Source: Novipirellula herctigrandis | Lineage (GTDB): Bacteria > Planctomycetota > Planctomycetia > Pirellulales > Pirellulaceae | DNA: 64,000 bases | Direction of reading: 5' to 3' | Assembly (NCBI GenBank): GCA_007859835.1 | Contig: SJPJ01000001.1 | Location: 737,440 to 801,439 of the forward strand | In this document: positions 21,501 to 25,419 of the stretch, piece after piece | Position numbering within the stretch: position 1 is the stretch's first letter | Layout of the letters: the number at the start of each line of letters is the position of its first letter | Made by a program: the position numbers and the translations under genes | Notes under the pieces: model-generated | What the model saw: the letters and a program-made list of their open reading frames with translations, nothing else | What the model was told of the DNA's origin: nothing | The model's database searches: none

Positions 21501-23691
21501 CGGCAAATATTGAGTTCGCGATATTGACGGTGCCGCTGGAATTATACAGACCACCACCGTTACCATTGCTAAGGGTGGAGTTACCCGCGACAGTGGAATG
21601 AGAAAGAGTGACCACCGTGGAAGCACCCGAGACGCTGATTCCGCCAGCGTTGTTGTTACTAACATTTCCGCTGACGGTAACGTTCGTCAAGGTTGTCGTG
21701 CCAGCAGTGACGGCGATACCGGCACCCGTGATTGTGGCGTTGTTGATGATCGCAACACGTTCCAGCGTTGCGGTGCCGCTGGAGTGAATACCGCCACCGG
21801 CGTTGTTGGCAGCCGTGTTACCACTAATGACAACATCGACCGCCATCAACGTTCCCGCGTTGTCAATCGCCCCCCCTTCCTGATTCGAATGCGATGCATC
21901 AGCAAGCGTCATGTCGCTGATCGTTAGATTTCCACTGGCCAGAATATCAAAGATGCGATCCGAAAGTCCCGAGGCGTCGATGATCGTGGTCGCAGGCGAG
22001 TCACCTGTGATCGAAATTTCTGAGGTAATGTCCAAGTCGCCGGTTGCCGAGACGTCTTCATGATCGCCCGTGATGTCAAGAACGTAGGTTCCTGCTCCCA
22101 GGATGATCGTGTCCGCACCGGCGGTGTTGTTCGCTGCAATGATCGCTTCACGAAGCGAAATGAATCCATCCGAACCGCGGTTTGCCAGCAGTGTTGCCAC
22201 GTCCGTTGTCGTTCCGTCGATCGTGTCGGTAAAGGTGTCGACCGTGATTGAGGTGACCGGAGGAGGTGTCGCTAACTCAGTAACGTCCGAATCGCTCAGC
22301 TGTCTCGAGTACAACCGGACATCGTCCAATAATCCTTCAAAGTCGTTCGTCGAATCGCCACCGGCTCCGATGACCAGCTGTGCGGTGGTGCTGATATCAA
22401 GTGTTGATGCCGAGTTGCTACCAACGACCCCACCATCGAGATAGGTCTTGACCGCGCCACCGCTACGAGTGAACGTGACATGGTGCCAATTTCCGTCGTT
22501 GATCGCTCCGATGTTGGACGTACCGCTGGAACCGCCGCTAGAAAGATTGACCTTCATCACACCGCCGGCTTCGACGAAAATGCGAAATCCATCGCCGCCA
22601 TTCTGTTTGTCGATGACCGTGGCTTCGCTCGCGAAAGAATCAGTGGTGTTAACCCAAAACGACACACTGAAATCACCGGTGCCAAAATCAATCGATGGAT
22701 CATCATCAACCGTGATGTGTTGGTTCTGACCGGCCGCATCCCCGGTGAAATCAGCCGCAAGCGTTCCGACCACGCCGGTCGTGGTGTTATCTGAATTCTG
22801 GTAAACCCCGTGATTTCCAGTTCCGGAAGAATCTGTGGCAAAGCTGAAGGTATCGCTATCAAACTCATAGTGGGCAACCAGGTTGGTAGTGGTGTCCAAT
22901 GTGCTTCGCCAGGATGCTTGCGCAACATATCCAAAGGCCACGTCGGTCGACACATCGCCGACGGTGTACTCCAAGATCCAGTCACCGCCAAGATCCGCAT
23001 GCCCGGTCGCATCGTCACTGGCTGCGACATCCGAATTGGTGACCATCGCCAGCATGTCGATCAGGTCGCGCCCCGACTCGGTCGACGCCAGGTCGCAGCC
23101 ATAGATCAGAATATCTGCGTCAGAGTCCAACGCGTGCCCCCACGAGGCGATGTCGCCTGCGTATCCGGGTGCTTCGTCGACATCCAGTCGAACGTTTCCT
23201 AGTTGGATCCCTTCGCCGTCACCGTGACTGATGATATGAACCGCGTCGACACCCGAAAGCGTTTCGAGGGCATTCGTGATTTGGTCGATTCCGTTTGAAT
23301 CGCTGTCGAGATGAAAGACAACCCATTGCGTTTCGCCATCCGCATCGGCACGCAGCCCATCAAACAGCGTATCCGCATCATCAACATCAGTATCGATGAA
23401 AACCACTTCGATCGGTTGTGCGGGATCTAACGCCGGAGCTTCAGCCATGTCATGGACATCGTCCAGCAAATCATGTTGATCATGTTGCGCATCGGGAGCG
23501 TCCAAATCGCCTACCGAGGTCGGCTCGAAGACGTGCGTATCAAGAACTTCGCCGTCCGCATCGGCGAAATGGTGCATTAACGATGCAGCGAGGTCCGCAT
23601 CGACGTCCATAGAACCGTCATGTCCATCAAGACCCTCGCCGCTAAGCAGGATACGGTCTTCGAGCGGGTAAAAGTCGAATTCGCGACTCAT
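1..23691 (-). CDS. Giant multidomain surface adhesin-like protein (LEPR-XLL, DUF4347, LamG, CSLREA, C-type lectin, cadherin, VCBS), 3' end outside window
   Basis: A single stop-free minus-strand frame fills the first 23.7 kb and encodes at least 7,897 residues; it runs off the left edge, so the C-terminus and any anchor or secretion signal are unseen. Start ATG at 23691; the in-frame ATG at 23739 is followed at once by TGA. Layout from the N-terminus: LEDRILLSG motif (residues 10-18, LEPR-XLL type, typical of giant planctomycete proteins), DUF4347 (96-262), LamG (DNA about 22270-22880), CSLREA/beta-helix (21220-22250), LamG, C-type lectin, cadherin, LamG, C-type lectin, cadherin, LamG, cadherin-like, four 57-residue repeats, cadherin-like modules, LamG (14400-15060), second CSLREA/beta-helix (12200-13345), two LamG (10150-11830), galactose-binding-like segment (9310-9860), long beta-solenoid (5975-8030), then at least 14 VCBS repeats. 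Abundant NDAP and Asp-rich turns suggest calcium binding. Role in adhesion or cell-surface architecture is inferred from domains; no enzymatic site was seen. Confidence 0.93.
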   Translation of the reverse strand, partial: MSREFDFYPLEDRILLSGEGLDGHDGSMDVDADLAASLMHHFADADGEVLDTHVFEPTSVGDLDAPDAQHDQHDLLDDVHDMAEAPALDPAQPIEVVFIDTDVDDADTLFDGLRADADGETQWVVFHLDSDSNGIDQITNALETLSGVDAVHIISHGDGEGIQLGNVRLDVDEAPGYAGDIASWGHALDSDADILIYGCDLASTESGRDLIDMLAMVTNSDVAASDDATGHADLGGDWILEYTVGDVSTDVAFGYVAQASWRSTLDTTTNLVAHYEFDSDTFSFATDSSGTGNHGVYQNSDNTTTGVVGTLAADFTGDAAGQNQHITVDDDPSIDFGTGDFSVSFWVNTTDSFASEATVIDKQNGGDGFRIFVEAGGVMKVNLSSGGSSGTSNIGAINDGNWHHVTFTRSGGAVKTYLDGGVVGSNSASTLDISTTAQLVIGAGGDSTNDFEGLLDDVRLYSRQLSDSDVTELATPPPVTSITVDTFTDTIDGTTTDVATLLANRGSDGFISLREAIIAANNTAGADTIILGAGTYVLDITGDHEDVSATGDLDITSEISITGDSPATTIIDASGLSDRIFDILASGNLTISDMTLADASHSNQEGGAIDNAGTLMAVDVVISGNTAANNAGGGIHSSGTATLERVAIINNATITGAGIAVTAGTTTLTNVTVSGNVSNNNAGGISVSGASTVVTLSHSTVAGNSTLSNGNGGGLYNSSGTVNIANSIFADNVSQFGGNDVNGSVVSSGYNIIEHNTGFSGTVGTDILGSDPALAALAVDASSGQYVHAIDVTSIAYNAGGGTPPATDQRGLARDASADIGAYEFLGLPPSDLHSSATNGGGLKLNHDGGNDAYLIADDGGTLLGGLTTMTYEMQFATTHTGTLNTLVSYASSGTSNEFTLIIRDTGNLSVYIGSKVTSTAMDYGILEDGNKHSLAVTWNSAAGDWQIFVDGVLVDSGTGHNTGQAIAGGGELVFGQEQDSLNGGYDNDQLFSGTFFDARFFNDIRTDAEIAASYRSSLPYDEANMIANWRFDNFSSNAVVTETVSGNNLTVEHVADVGFTASEPVLTFAVDENAITGTVVGSVTGIDAEREAKIVALLAADPNLTYSAETGKFYKANLNSQTWASAESSAMSTLLSGVSGQLATIDSDHENQLVRNVADIAGAIGVWIGATDETVEGEWWWRNNGSDAALLWSGDENGFNPNHAYENWSAGEANGYYADEDYAYMATDEVWYDVRSTDSFASVIEWDADDVLTVTDALTYAIESQTVAAAFAIDASTGTITVADGSLLDYETNANHSLTVRVTDVDSNTYDEAFTVSLNDLVETDNAPTDLSSGIELNTDGGNDSYLYLTDGRPVLGGLTQLTLETTFQIDSVPSGYIPIIDYQEGGISTELGVAIYPDGSLQIVVADGAPQTTSGTYSQLMDGGQHHVAVSWDNTNGDVHFYVDGEYAESITGVGTGHVLYNGTATQLVVGQDADDAGDLYTNTVFTGTIYDVRVWNEVRSAAEVSFNFQAKFDSGSLPSGLVANWQMDGFNGSSEVVDVVSGNNLSVGHAVGAGFVASTPFDDLHVSENSADGTTVGYVLPTDPDSIANSDPTLSYDAGTGKFYRHVNSTTDFNTALAGALGADLNGVSGQLLTVNSDYENQLFQQKVIETGNEIWLGTFDTNNDGNWNWLDGNVESNDQFWTGGDAGSAAPGFYAPTFSQSNNAGEDYARIQADGDWLDYGSDGPFAYVIEWDASEVLSDFIFTLTDDAGGRFEIDSSTGEITVADGSLLDYETATSHDVTVEVADAAGNTYNEVMAIAVDDLDDQPRDLYAVPSTGDADILGYYGFTDPADLGRDDAGDDADITLFNTPTPTTGQSGGNAIDLDGVNQYGDITGITTGGAMTIAGSVRFDSTSNWERIVDFGQTNGGGIGNIIVGRYLGTDDLTFTIEQNGVYTHRAIAVGAITNGNWMHFAATVDDAGNMVLYVNGVQAATQTGVAPIVGVRDNNFIGRSNWSADDYFDGAIDNLLIANGAMAAGEVQELFNQTNGFTVSEDATIGTTVGTLLVEHPIAGTTYTFDLTDDAAGHFAIDNTTGEVTVASSLDYEIATSHNVTVEVTDSLGHSYNEVLTITVGDVNVAPVISSPGGTLPYNENSGPYLIGAAGSITDADNTNFDGGQLHLQLTSNALAEDVLDIRNQGTGAGQVGISGTDVTYGGTVIGTYTGPVTGSTALVVTFNSNATLNVVNAVQDNLTYENTSDSPSTSVRSIEEYVTDGDGGTSNTISGGIQPVSVNDAPVNTVPESQTTPVNTAIVFSGGNDNLIAVSDVDAGSNPIQVILTATNGSLSLAGTTGLTFTAGDGTNDPSMVFIGTVAAINTALDGLSLNPDTDFNGTASIQINTGEPIISLSAATSATLGGLAFTADDLIQYSPADDSAILDFDGALFALGENIDAVHVLDNGHIILSTTSSATLGGLAFKDGDLVEYDPVADTASLYFDGQTWFGSLEDIDAVHVLDNGHFVLSTALSASLGGLSFQEGDLVEYDPVANTASLYFDGETLFESGENIDAVYILDNGHIVLSTDLAATLGGLTFNGGDLVEYDPVTDTASLYFNNTLFGSSENIDAAHINTAQTDLDRVDITVGSTNENPTIESTIVDQNLDEDFADYTIDLNAAFADAETADNALVYSVSGDTNIQVSISSGVATITTTADWNGSETLTFTATDAGSLSISQDVGFDVTAVNDAPEMVNTYGTNFNTIDEDAVDNAGQTVASVLASSGQDIITDADGDPEGIAITNNNPDNGTWEYSIDGGSNWFGVGTVSSNSALLLRDTDWLRFNPNGTHGANANLGFRAWDQSTGTEGTKVNSSTNGGTSAFSSDTESALISVTDVNDAPVLTTGVSDAVASYDFESGVASGISGAPDITVNAPASVSGSDGVSGSAGGLLFPVGDRDSWTPPVSISSIPGVATSGEFSFAADVRFDAGSGNRFWETVFSFGGGASDSNVWMGRNGLSDDLHVTVYDGSTELGNINVTNALQGISGQWHHYAVSLDAGGQLEVYIDGVSAGTTNVGGVPDYSVWDENYIGSSNWTDDKQLQGAIDNIAIFDSALSAGAVASLASGSPAVAGPIQYTENDFPTTISPTISLSDVDDTHLESATATITGGHVSSEDLLSFTDQNGITGSWNSTNGTLTLTGTATVAQYEAALQSITYENTSDAPDVTDRTVSWSVTDGTTASNVETSTIELTTANDEQVLATNSGATVAENSTGNVITTAMLETTDVDNTDAELVYTVTSLAGNGTVLLSGTALALNAEFTQDDIDTGLVTYDHAGAEVFLDSFNFSVDDGSGTASTGTFNFTINPVNDQPVVITSDGGSATAAISLNESISEVTSLTVSDGDLPGDTFTYSIIGGLDALDFNIDASGNLTFVNPTDYEAPADSDGNNVYEVIVQVSDGVHTDSQTFTITVQDVDGSALTVTTTSDVDDTGLGASYTIEELYAVGGGSDGFVSLREAITAANGTLGQDTISFAILNSDAGYTGTAGTDAHWQISLTAALPTITESVILDGTTQTTFAGDVNPGTLSVLANVGTSSQAISAVDRPEIAIIGNASVVGGLFIDADDVTFQGFAVYGFSNAGAAAVNIENDVLNTVIDSNVFGVAGTSLANPGAVFQNNQHVRSTGGDSGTLSNNLLAYSRATGIWVGLGSDNWNITGNQFINSGNDYSNGDAIAINATTGATIDGNYITGSSTQAIILSGGTTDVTISNNTIVNNGIGPNSGSHIQYDAIALRSGTSDITISQNVIANNYGAGVLVNDGAAGIHITQNSIYGNGTVLSRQGAAALGEIGIDLQSSGEDVNLGTAPYYTLNDAGDADTGGNSLQNFPVITSAISDGSLITVAGTFNSTANTTFTLEFFDSAEYTNGYGQGSTYLGSVDVTTDGSGDATFSANLNVFVSATDFVTATATNQTTNETSEFAAQFAIEGPVYAADDNGHFVFDGDDVITIADSASLVMTTTMTMEAWIKPDSSALSRLILNKEGEYEIAVGDNGNLWWAFTNTDPGWAWHDTGVVISTTEWTHVAVSYDNGTVSSYVNGELVESYAGSGTIGDSHPTKNDLLIGGRMNSPTDQYFLGGIDDVRVWNVARTQTEIQANLTATLAGNETGLVGYYKFDSPASTVVDYSSAGNNGVLAGGTQTPSWSGITLTEDATYSVLAANGVLANDVDLDGDSLTVTEIEGNSGAIGSSFTLASGATVTLQADGSFVYDPGSNFITLVAGQTATDSFTYQVTDGNGGTDDATAFITIIGVDSAPVAIDDPGDFSTGVLAQDPVGYWRLGESSGPTATDSSLNGLDGTYDGPTLGSTGAPATGDNTAADFDGIDDNINLGTFDVDGTGLTLSAWIKIDDFDTVEQRIVSKALSTGGGAEADHWWMLSTALNGDDPVLRFRVKAGGTTDTLLASSGALNTDQWYFAAATYDASTDQMKVFLDGVEIGSQTHSVGGAVDKDPTQTVMIGANPNDDRYFDGNIDEVAIFDKALSQAELVSIQNGATDMYVVDEDATLNVSEAQGVLANDTDPQNDPITAVLVAGPSQASSFTLNADGSFNYTGLSDFHGTDTFTYRADDGSEQSEIATVTITVNPVNDAPVLSNTSTILFTDSFETPDVSGVNGDDPAGWISDSHPSYVQHVDEDAGVFTTPYGDQGIRVYQGSTIGATTDATGLNEPLEADTLYKLFFNVARGTALVGEYIVQLLAIAGDNSETILSSVSGTVTETDFSESGSITFTTDGSHTALLGDRIAIRLLHDSASHYTHNVYFDNIQLVKNVANYVEDGPAVQLGERITIADAELDAAGGGSGNYSGAVLTLGRETVLSNEDVFSFADGNGISLSGSNLIKNGQIIASFDTMGTEGELTLTFTDANVEVPTTADVNNIFKQITYANNSDAPPESVQIDWSLSDSNSGSQGNGGPLIATGSTRVDITAVNDAPILDSSGGLHTLTSITEDDTNNGGQTVASIIDSTTGFGVNDPDGPTVPEGIAIRSIAAGNGTWQYSINSGSSWNNMGTVTSSSALVLRDVDLIRYVPDGKNGDIANLTFVAWDQTDGSTEGTKVNALTTGGTTAFSSDVKTARVTVTAVNDAPEVTAPATATVAESGSLTFDISGAGVIDTKDVDGDDLTVTVTANHASITLAQTTGLTLIDNDGSDGTLQFIGSVADIDAALDGLAYDSDGGYNGAATLAVLVDDGSLTDSTTVAITVTSGQSTFVWDGGGASNDWSDADNWDHDLVPEADDVVVFNATSVKDSSVDAAFAGSISEIHVDAGYTGTLTQARSIQITNSVVLSGGTFTTSGNDLDIDGDLTRTAGSLNVDGSDVYIGGDFTSTAGDPGFAGSTWHFDAAGNQTYNALDNIGSIDISTGGTLTLVSDMIINGNFTHSGAGDVDFGGNEVTFRSSGVINAVNLDFDDVKFDAASTLLLTITGVMDIDGDLTIVDANSINGDDITLAGDLLVTDISVVGTSDIILDGNTTQTYSADGGVGGIESLIINKTGGTAVLTDTLMISRDLLVTSGTVDATVLDLRLLGTAAGTVDSDIGPVGALMVNAEGTKTIDGTLDVLGLTYLSDVGTLDGGTIRALGDLRSRDTDYNGTATIQLGGSNNQSVIDSTGSGTIRNLVINKSGGTATVTDNLTFTGSFTHTAGNFDATVVTTTFADSGLVIDADGANLGNVTFANSATFTLVSDLTVGGDLDILSMAGSSTGGDILVAGDISSSDVVVVGDFGIILNGTGDQTISGEDLTDGQIAINKGSGVVFLADDLVLNGSGQNITVQAGTLDLSGQTITIDGDVIIDGGTATGSGTITNDFTVKNSGIVSLAASSTSIYETIAVGGAMTLDATSELVLDLNGMAVGGLLDDLFTSTSVTGTWDTITLVNDGVGFTIYDHYDAPAGAVDVFLNTDPTGSIGDVTVDEDAVPTVIDLSAAFGDSEHADSELTYSIISNTNAALFSGTSYDNAAKTYTFTHAADAYGFSDITIRATDPYGQTVDSTFRMTVNPINDAPTLTDGSTVNLAGTNEDTNSVASSVAAIFASAGGNDIDASPLSGLAVTSTTGNGTWQYSTDGTNWTDFGAVSESSGLLLTSTSEVRYSPDGIDGETATFDFKGWDQTISSGSSFGSPSNVDASTNVGGIHEFSSENATASISVSAVNDPVVAVADADAATEAGGVNNATSGVNPTGNVLTNDNEVDPGDTLTVVGIAAGTVGSASGNVASAVTGTYGSLTINSDGSYVYNVDNNNAIVQALRTSGDTITDTFSYTVTDSGGSSSTTQVVITIDGQNDAPVAVTDNVIATEAGGLGNTTPGSDPTGNVLTNDADVDSGDTKAVSGVVAGTVGLATGNVASAVVGAYGSITINSNGSYVYNVDNSNAAVEALRTASDTLQDVFTYTMVDADGEASTTQVTVTIEGTNDDPVAVDDTITAVEAGGVGNGTAGSDPTGNVLTNDTDVDSGDAKSVTGVAAGSQASASGNVGSGVTGTYGSINVASDGSYTFTVDNSNAAVQALRTSSDTLSEVFTYTIQDTSGADSTAEVTVTIQGANDAPTAVANTATAIEASGMNNNISGTDPTGNVLTNDTDVDAGDTKTVTGVAVGVQGSTSGSVGSAVIGTYGEIVINADGTYTFTVDNDNAAVELLNAGDTLSETFSYTVADTDGLESTTQIVITIDGRTDLPVAEADMDTAEEAGGVANATPGSDPVGNVLTNDASNNGKFIIGVAAGSTGSASGDVGVTVVGLYGSVVINSDGSYVYTLDNSNAAVEALLTSGDHVTDIFTYTMEDALTNQSSTELTISVDGQDDAPIGNNDSGTATESGGLNNATTGSTATGNVLSNDTDVDAGDTKTVVGVAVGTVGSASGNVGASVAGLYGNIVVNNDGSYSYTIDETNATVQALRTSADTISETFTYTMEDTAGAASTAQVTITIEGANDTPTAVVDVATAQESGGVLDGTGGTDPTGNVFDNDTDVDGGDTKSVTGVAAGVQVFASGSVASGVTGSYGSITINSDGSYTYNVDNANAAVQDLRTSGQTLDDVFTYTMQDTDGLTSTTQITVTIHGANDDINVVSDNATAVEAGGIGNATAGTNPTGNVLANDSDDDAGDTMAISGVATGTQGSATGNVGASVGGLYGSINIASDGSYTYTVDNNNAAVEDLLSSSDTLTDVFTYSVQDAAGAESTTQVTITIEGANDAPVAIANYDDAYEAGGIANGTAGTNPSGNVLTNDDQVDAGDTWAITGVAQGVVGTTSGSVGATVAGLYGSITINADGTYDYTVDNSNSTVQSLRTATETLSEVFSYTVDDGLGLDSTSQITITLHGANDAPVAVGETAIAVESGGVDNGTAGTDPSGNVLSNDTDVDAGDWKIVDGVAVGVQGSASGNVGTAITGTYGSITIDINGNYSYTVDNSNAAVEALATSSDTLDDVFTYTTIDASDATSTTQVTVTIQGQNDAPEITIETGDSESESLTETDTTLTSSGTLTVNDIDLNDPVTSSVDGVVATGTTAGLQSNNAALLAMLTSTTNVLDGAEITDQLTWNFNSAAEAFDYLAVGESLTLTYTITVTDDQGATDTQEVTITIDGTNDAPDIIVDVGDSIAETLTETDTTLISSGTLTVTDLDLSDAVTSTVSSVVAGGTTTGLQPNNATLLSMLSSTANVVGTAELTNTLTWDFHSAGEAFDYLAVGESLTLTYTITATDTQGATDTQEVTITIDGTNDGAIAQSGTNTATEDGVVVNGQLTETDLDTSDTHTYTLITDTSEGSATVNLDGSYSYDPGSDFQDLAVGETRDVTFVFEVEDNNGATSQETITITVAGTNDGPVAQSGTNTATEDGAVVNGTLSETDVDTNDTHTYSLVTDTAEGSVTVQSNGDYAFDPDADFQDLALGETRDVTFTYEVDDGNGGTSQA
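572..1365 (-). repeat. Two VCBS-like repeats, subtype B (about 396 bp each)
   Basis: Two adjacent units, each with the pattern ESLTETDTTL-SSGTLTV-D-DL-D-VTS at the start, followed by GLQ-NNA-LL-ML-ST-NV, LTW-F-SA-EAFDYLA, and VGESLTLTYTITVTD-QGA-D at the end. They are more similar to one another than to the ten upstream units, so this pair arose by its own duplication. They correspond to the longer VCBS variant often found near the C-terminal part of RTX-like adhesins. Confidence 0.85.
1366..5226 (-). repeat. Ten tandem VCBS repeats, subtype A (about 386 bp each)
   Basis: Ten consecutive units of about 128 residues, each with NDAPVAV-D---A-EAGG at the start, DPTGNVLTNDTDVD-GDT in the middle, then YGS--I--DGSY-YTVDN-NAAVQALRTS and a final STTQVTITI-G. 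They match the VCBS repeat family (TIGR01965 type) found in Vibrio, Colwellia, Bradyrhizobium and Shewanella surface proteins. One unit (near 3550-3600) has a shortened central loop (TNDASNNGKF). The high similarity between units implies recombination within the array, so copy number may vary between strains. Confidence 0.9.
5975..8030 (-). other. Beta-solenoid (autotransporter/filament-like) region of the giant protein
   Basis: About 680 residues that begin with FVWDGGGASNDWSDADNW, the entry motif common in planctomycete and Verrucomicrobia filament proteins. They continue as a monotonous run of short strands rich in D-G, N-G and T with hydrophobic positions alternating (for example GGDILVAGDISSSDVVVVGD). 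The pattern fits a right-handed parallel beta-helix such as those in autotransporter passenger domains. No catalytic residues were recognised. A cadherin-like module precedes and follows it. Confidence 0.65.
15870..16545 (-). repeat. Four tandem 56-57-residue repeats in the giant protein
   Basis: Four in-frame units with a consensus of ATLGGL-F--GDLVEYDPV--TASLYFDG--F---ENIDAVH-LDNGHIVLST. The DNA anchor gcatc recurs at 15878, 16046, 16217 and 16388, giving spacings of 168, 171 and 171 bases. The conserved aromatic, Asp and Gly positions suggest a blade or beta-hairpin repeat, possibly part of a propeller-like fold. I recognise similar ENIDAVHVL / SLYFDG motifs in other large bacterial surface proteins but cannot name a Pfam family for them. 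Confidence 0.85.
18480..18915 (-). other. C-type-lectin-like domain 2 of the giant protein
   Basis: About 145 residues beginning at LSYDAGTGKFYRHV and ending at YVIEWD. It shares with the first copy the GKFY entry strand, the SGQLLTVNSDYENQLF strand, the IWLGTFDTNNDGNWNW core, the AGEDYA segment and the final WLDY...VIEWD strand. It is clearly diverged from the first copy, so the duplication is old. It is followed by a cadherin-like repeat (FEIDSSTGEITVADGSLLDYE) and the next LamG domain. Confidence 0.75.
19950..20395 (-). other. C-type-lectin-like domain 1 of the giant protein
   Basis: About 149 residues beginning at LTYSAETGKFY and ending at SVIEWD. The hallmarks of a bacterial C-type-lectin-like domain are present: a WASAESSA helix, the GQLATIDSDHENQL strand, VWIGATDETVEGEWWW and a terminal WYDV...VIEWD strand. 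Such domains bind carbohydrate or protein ligands, sometimes with calcium; the ligand cannot be read from sequence. A LamG-like domain lies just upstream and a cadherin-like repeat just downstream, and the same order recurs with the second lectin domain at 18480-18915, so the lectin/cadherin/LamG block was probably duplicated. Confidence 0.75.
22906..23406 (-). other. DUF4347 domain of the giant protein
   Basis: Residues about 96-262 of the giant protein. The segment begins with a hydrophobic strand leading to VVFIDTDV, contains VVFHLDSDSNGIDQI and the HIISHGDGEGIQLG block, then ADILIYGCDLA, and ends in the DVAASDDATG / GGDWILEY motifs. These blocks match the DUF4347 family, which sits at the N-terminus of very large bacterial adhesins directly after an LEPR-XLL motif. 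The His-Gly and Gly-Cys-Asp blocks resemble caspase-like (CHAT-type) folds, but proteolytic activity is not established for the family and is not claimed here. Confidence 0.8.
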
Positions 23692-24060
23692 GTTTTCGTG
23701 CCAATCATCCGTGGTGGCGGTAGTCAATACTCATCCCATGAATCAATACCTACGCGCAAAGAACGCGCAAAATGATCCGTTCGTATAGTCGCCAAAATCA
23801 CCCCGCGACTCGGATCATTAGCGAAAGAAGTAAGGTTACGTCGACAATCCCAATTGCGAGGACTTTCCCTGTCATGCCGGGCGGTGTACAGATCAGCACA
23901 AACGAGTTCCAATTTCCCAATCCCACCGATCACAATACACCGAGGTCCAATTGGCGAACTAGAATAGGCGTCACCGATTTGCTGCCAGAGGTCGCATTCA
24001 TGCGACACACGGAGATTCCTTCCGAAATGCGTTTCAAGTCGTAAACCAACCCATTGTCGA
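23692..24060. other. Divergent intergenic region between the giant protein and the lipid locus
   Basis: 369 bases with no convincing gene; the short frames that cross it lack recognisable domains. It must hold the promoters of the giant adhesin (minus) and of the acyltransferase/exporter pair (plus). The only structure I see is a perfect 9-base direct repeat, ACGCGCAAA at 23752-23760 and 23763-23771, one helical turn apart and about 61-80 bases upstream of the giant gene's start, on a face suitable for a tandem activator or repressor site. No clear sigma-70 hexamers were found. Confidence 0.4.
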
Positions 24061-25419
24061 ATGCCGAGCAAATCCAACAAACCGACGGAAATCGATGGAG
24101 GCGACCCATTGCCTCTGTCACCGTTCGAGCAATACATGATTTGCGACGAACGACTCGATTCGTATCCGATGTCCGTCGCCTTACACTGGGCTGCCCTTGG
24201 CGAACCGCGGCGAGATTCGTTTCGCAAAGCGTTTCGTGAAGCCATATCGTGGCATCCGTTGCTTCACAGCCTCGTCGACCATGACGTTTGGCGAATCAGT
24301 GAAAACGCAGTCAGCGATGTCCAATTCTTTGACAACGGTGATCAGCCCACCGCAGCGGATCGCCGCGTCGATGCTCGCAACGGGCCAACGGTTCGATGCA
24401 ATGTGATCGAACAAGGCGAGGAAACATCGATTGAATTCATGTTCCACCACGCGGCAACCGACGGTGTGTCCTTCGTCGAGTTCTGCGGCGATGTCTTTGC
24501 AATTTACGCCGCATCGATCGGCAACTTCGATCCGGCAAAAATTCGGCGACCGACTCATCGTTATCTGACTCAGCGTGCGAACGTCGATCTAGCGATACCT
24601 GAACCGGTAAGCCGTTCGACGGCACTGAAGTTCACAGCAAAAGAATCGCTAAGGTTCGTCACTCGCCGAGCAGAAACCGTTGCCGCTGATATCGAAAGAG
24701 ACACGACACAGCGGGACCGTTGCGGCGGCCTTCGCATGATGGAGGTTCCTTTCAATTTAGAAGAAAGCGAACGCGTTTTTGCGGCCAACACGAATGGTGA
24801 GGCGTCGCTCAATGAGTGGGCGATTCTTGCACTAATGCGAGTGATTGCAAAGTGGAATGACGATCATAACGCTCCGTCGCGACGCGGATGGCTGGTCACG
24901 AACATGCCAGTGCTGCTAAGACCGCGGAAAGCGGTACGAATAAGCGCGGCCAATATGATCGGATATGGATTTTTGGCTCGTCAACGCGACGGAATCGAAG
25001 ATTGGGATTCCGCAATTCAATCGCTCACCGAGGAAAGTCGCTTTATTCAACGATGGAAAGTTGCAGGCATGTTTCTCAATGGGGTTGCAGCGGTCCGTAG
25101 GATACCAGGCGCCCTCTTCTTTGCCACGCGAACAACTCGCCCGGCAACCTGTGTCGTCACAAACATAGGCGACCCAACTCGCCGATTCCGCAACAAACTT
25201 CCCTTGGATGAACGGGGAAGGACCATCGTTGGCAACTTCAAGTTAACACGCCTCAGCGGTTCGCCACCACTTCGCCCCGGCACTCATGTTTCATCATCGA
25301 TCAACACCATGGGCGGAAAGATCAACTTATCGCTGCGAGTCATGCCGGATTTTCTTTCGCAAAACGCAGCAAACAAACTAGCGTCGATGTGGAAACAAGA
25401 GATGATAGTTCACTCATGA
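24061..25419 (+). CDS. Condensation-domain-superfamily acyltransferase (PapA/WES-like)
   Basis: 452 residues, the size of one free-standing NRPS condensation-type domain. The catalytic HHxxxDG motif is intact (His129, His130, Asp134, Gly135 in FMFHHAATDGVSF), and the start (PLSPFEQYMICDE) has the usual substrate-channel opening strand. Members of this superfamily transfer an acyl chain from a carrier protein or CoA to an alcohol or amine (PapA5, wax-ester synthases, NRPS C domains). Its stop overlaps the start of the downstream MMPL exporter (ATGA at 25416-25419), so the two are co-translated. Opposite lies the Pfa-like synthase operon, so a role in offloading or esterifying the synthase product is the natural inference. 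Acceptor unknown. Confidence 0.75.
   Translation: MPSKSNKPTEIDGGDPLPLSPFEQYMICDERLDSYPMSVALHWAALGEPRRDSFRKAFREAISWHPLLHSLVDHDVWRISENAVSDVQFFDNGDQPTAADRRVDARNGPTVRCNVIEQGEETSIEFMFHHAATDGVSFVEFCGDVFAIYAASIGNFDPAKIRRPTHRYLTQRANVDLAIPEPVSRSTALKFTAKESLRFVTRRAETVAADIERDTTQRDRCGGLRMMEVPFNLEESERVFAANTNGEASLNEWAILALMRVIAKWNDDHNAPSRRGWLVTNMPVLLRPRKAVRISAANMIGYGFLARQRDGIEDWDSAIQSLTEESRFIQRWKVAGMFLNGVAAVRRIPGALFFATRTTRPATCVVTNIGDPTRRFRNKLPLDERGRTIVGNFKLTRLSGSPPLRPGTHVSSSINTMGGKINLSLRVMPDFLSQNAANKLASMWKQEMIVHS

Noticed and set aside
4-23612. Dozens of short frames on the plus strand and in other minus frames across the first 23.6 kb (for example 4-771, 997-1578, 19429-19965)
   Set aside because: They are shadows of the single giant minus-strand frame; their translations are Arg/Val-rich, lack domains and repeat with the VCBS units.
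23724-24245. 173-codon minus-strand frame overlapping the start of the acyltransferase
   Set aside because: It overlaps the N-terminal coding region of a gene with clear catalytic motifs and shows no domain of its own.
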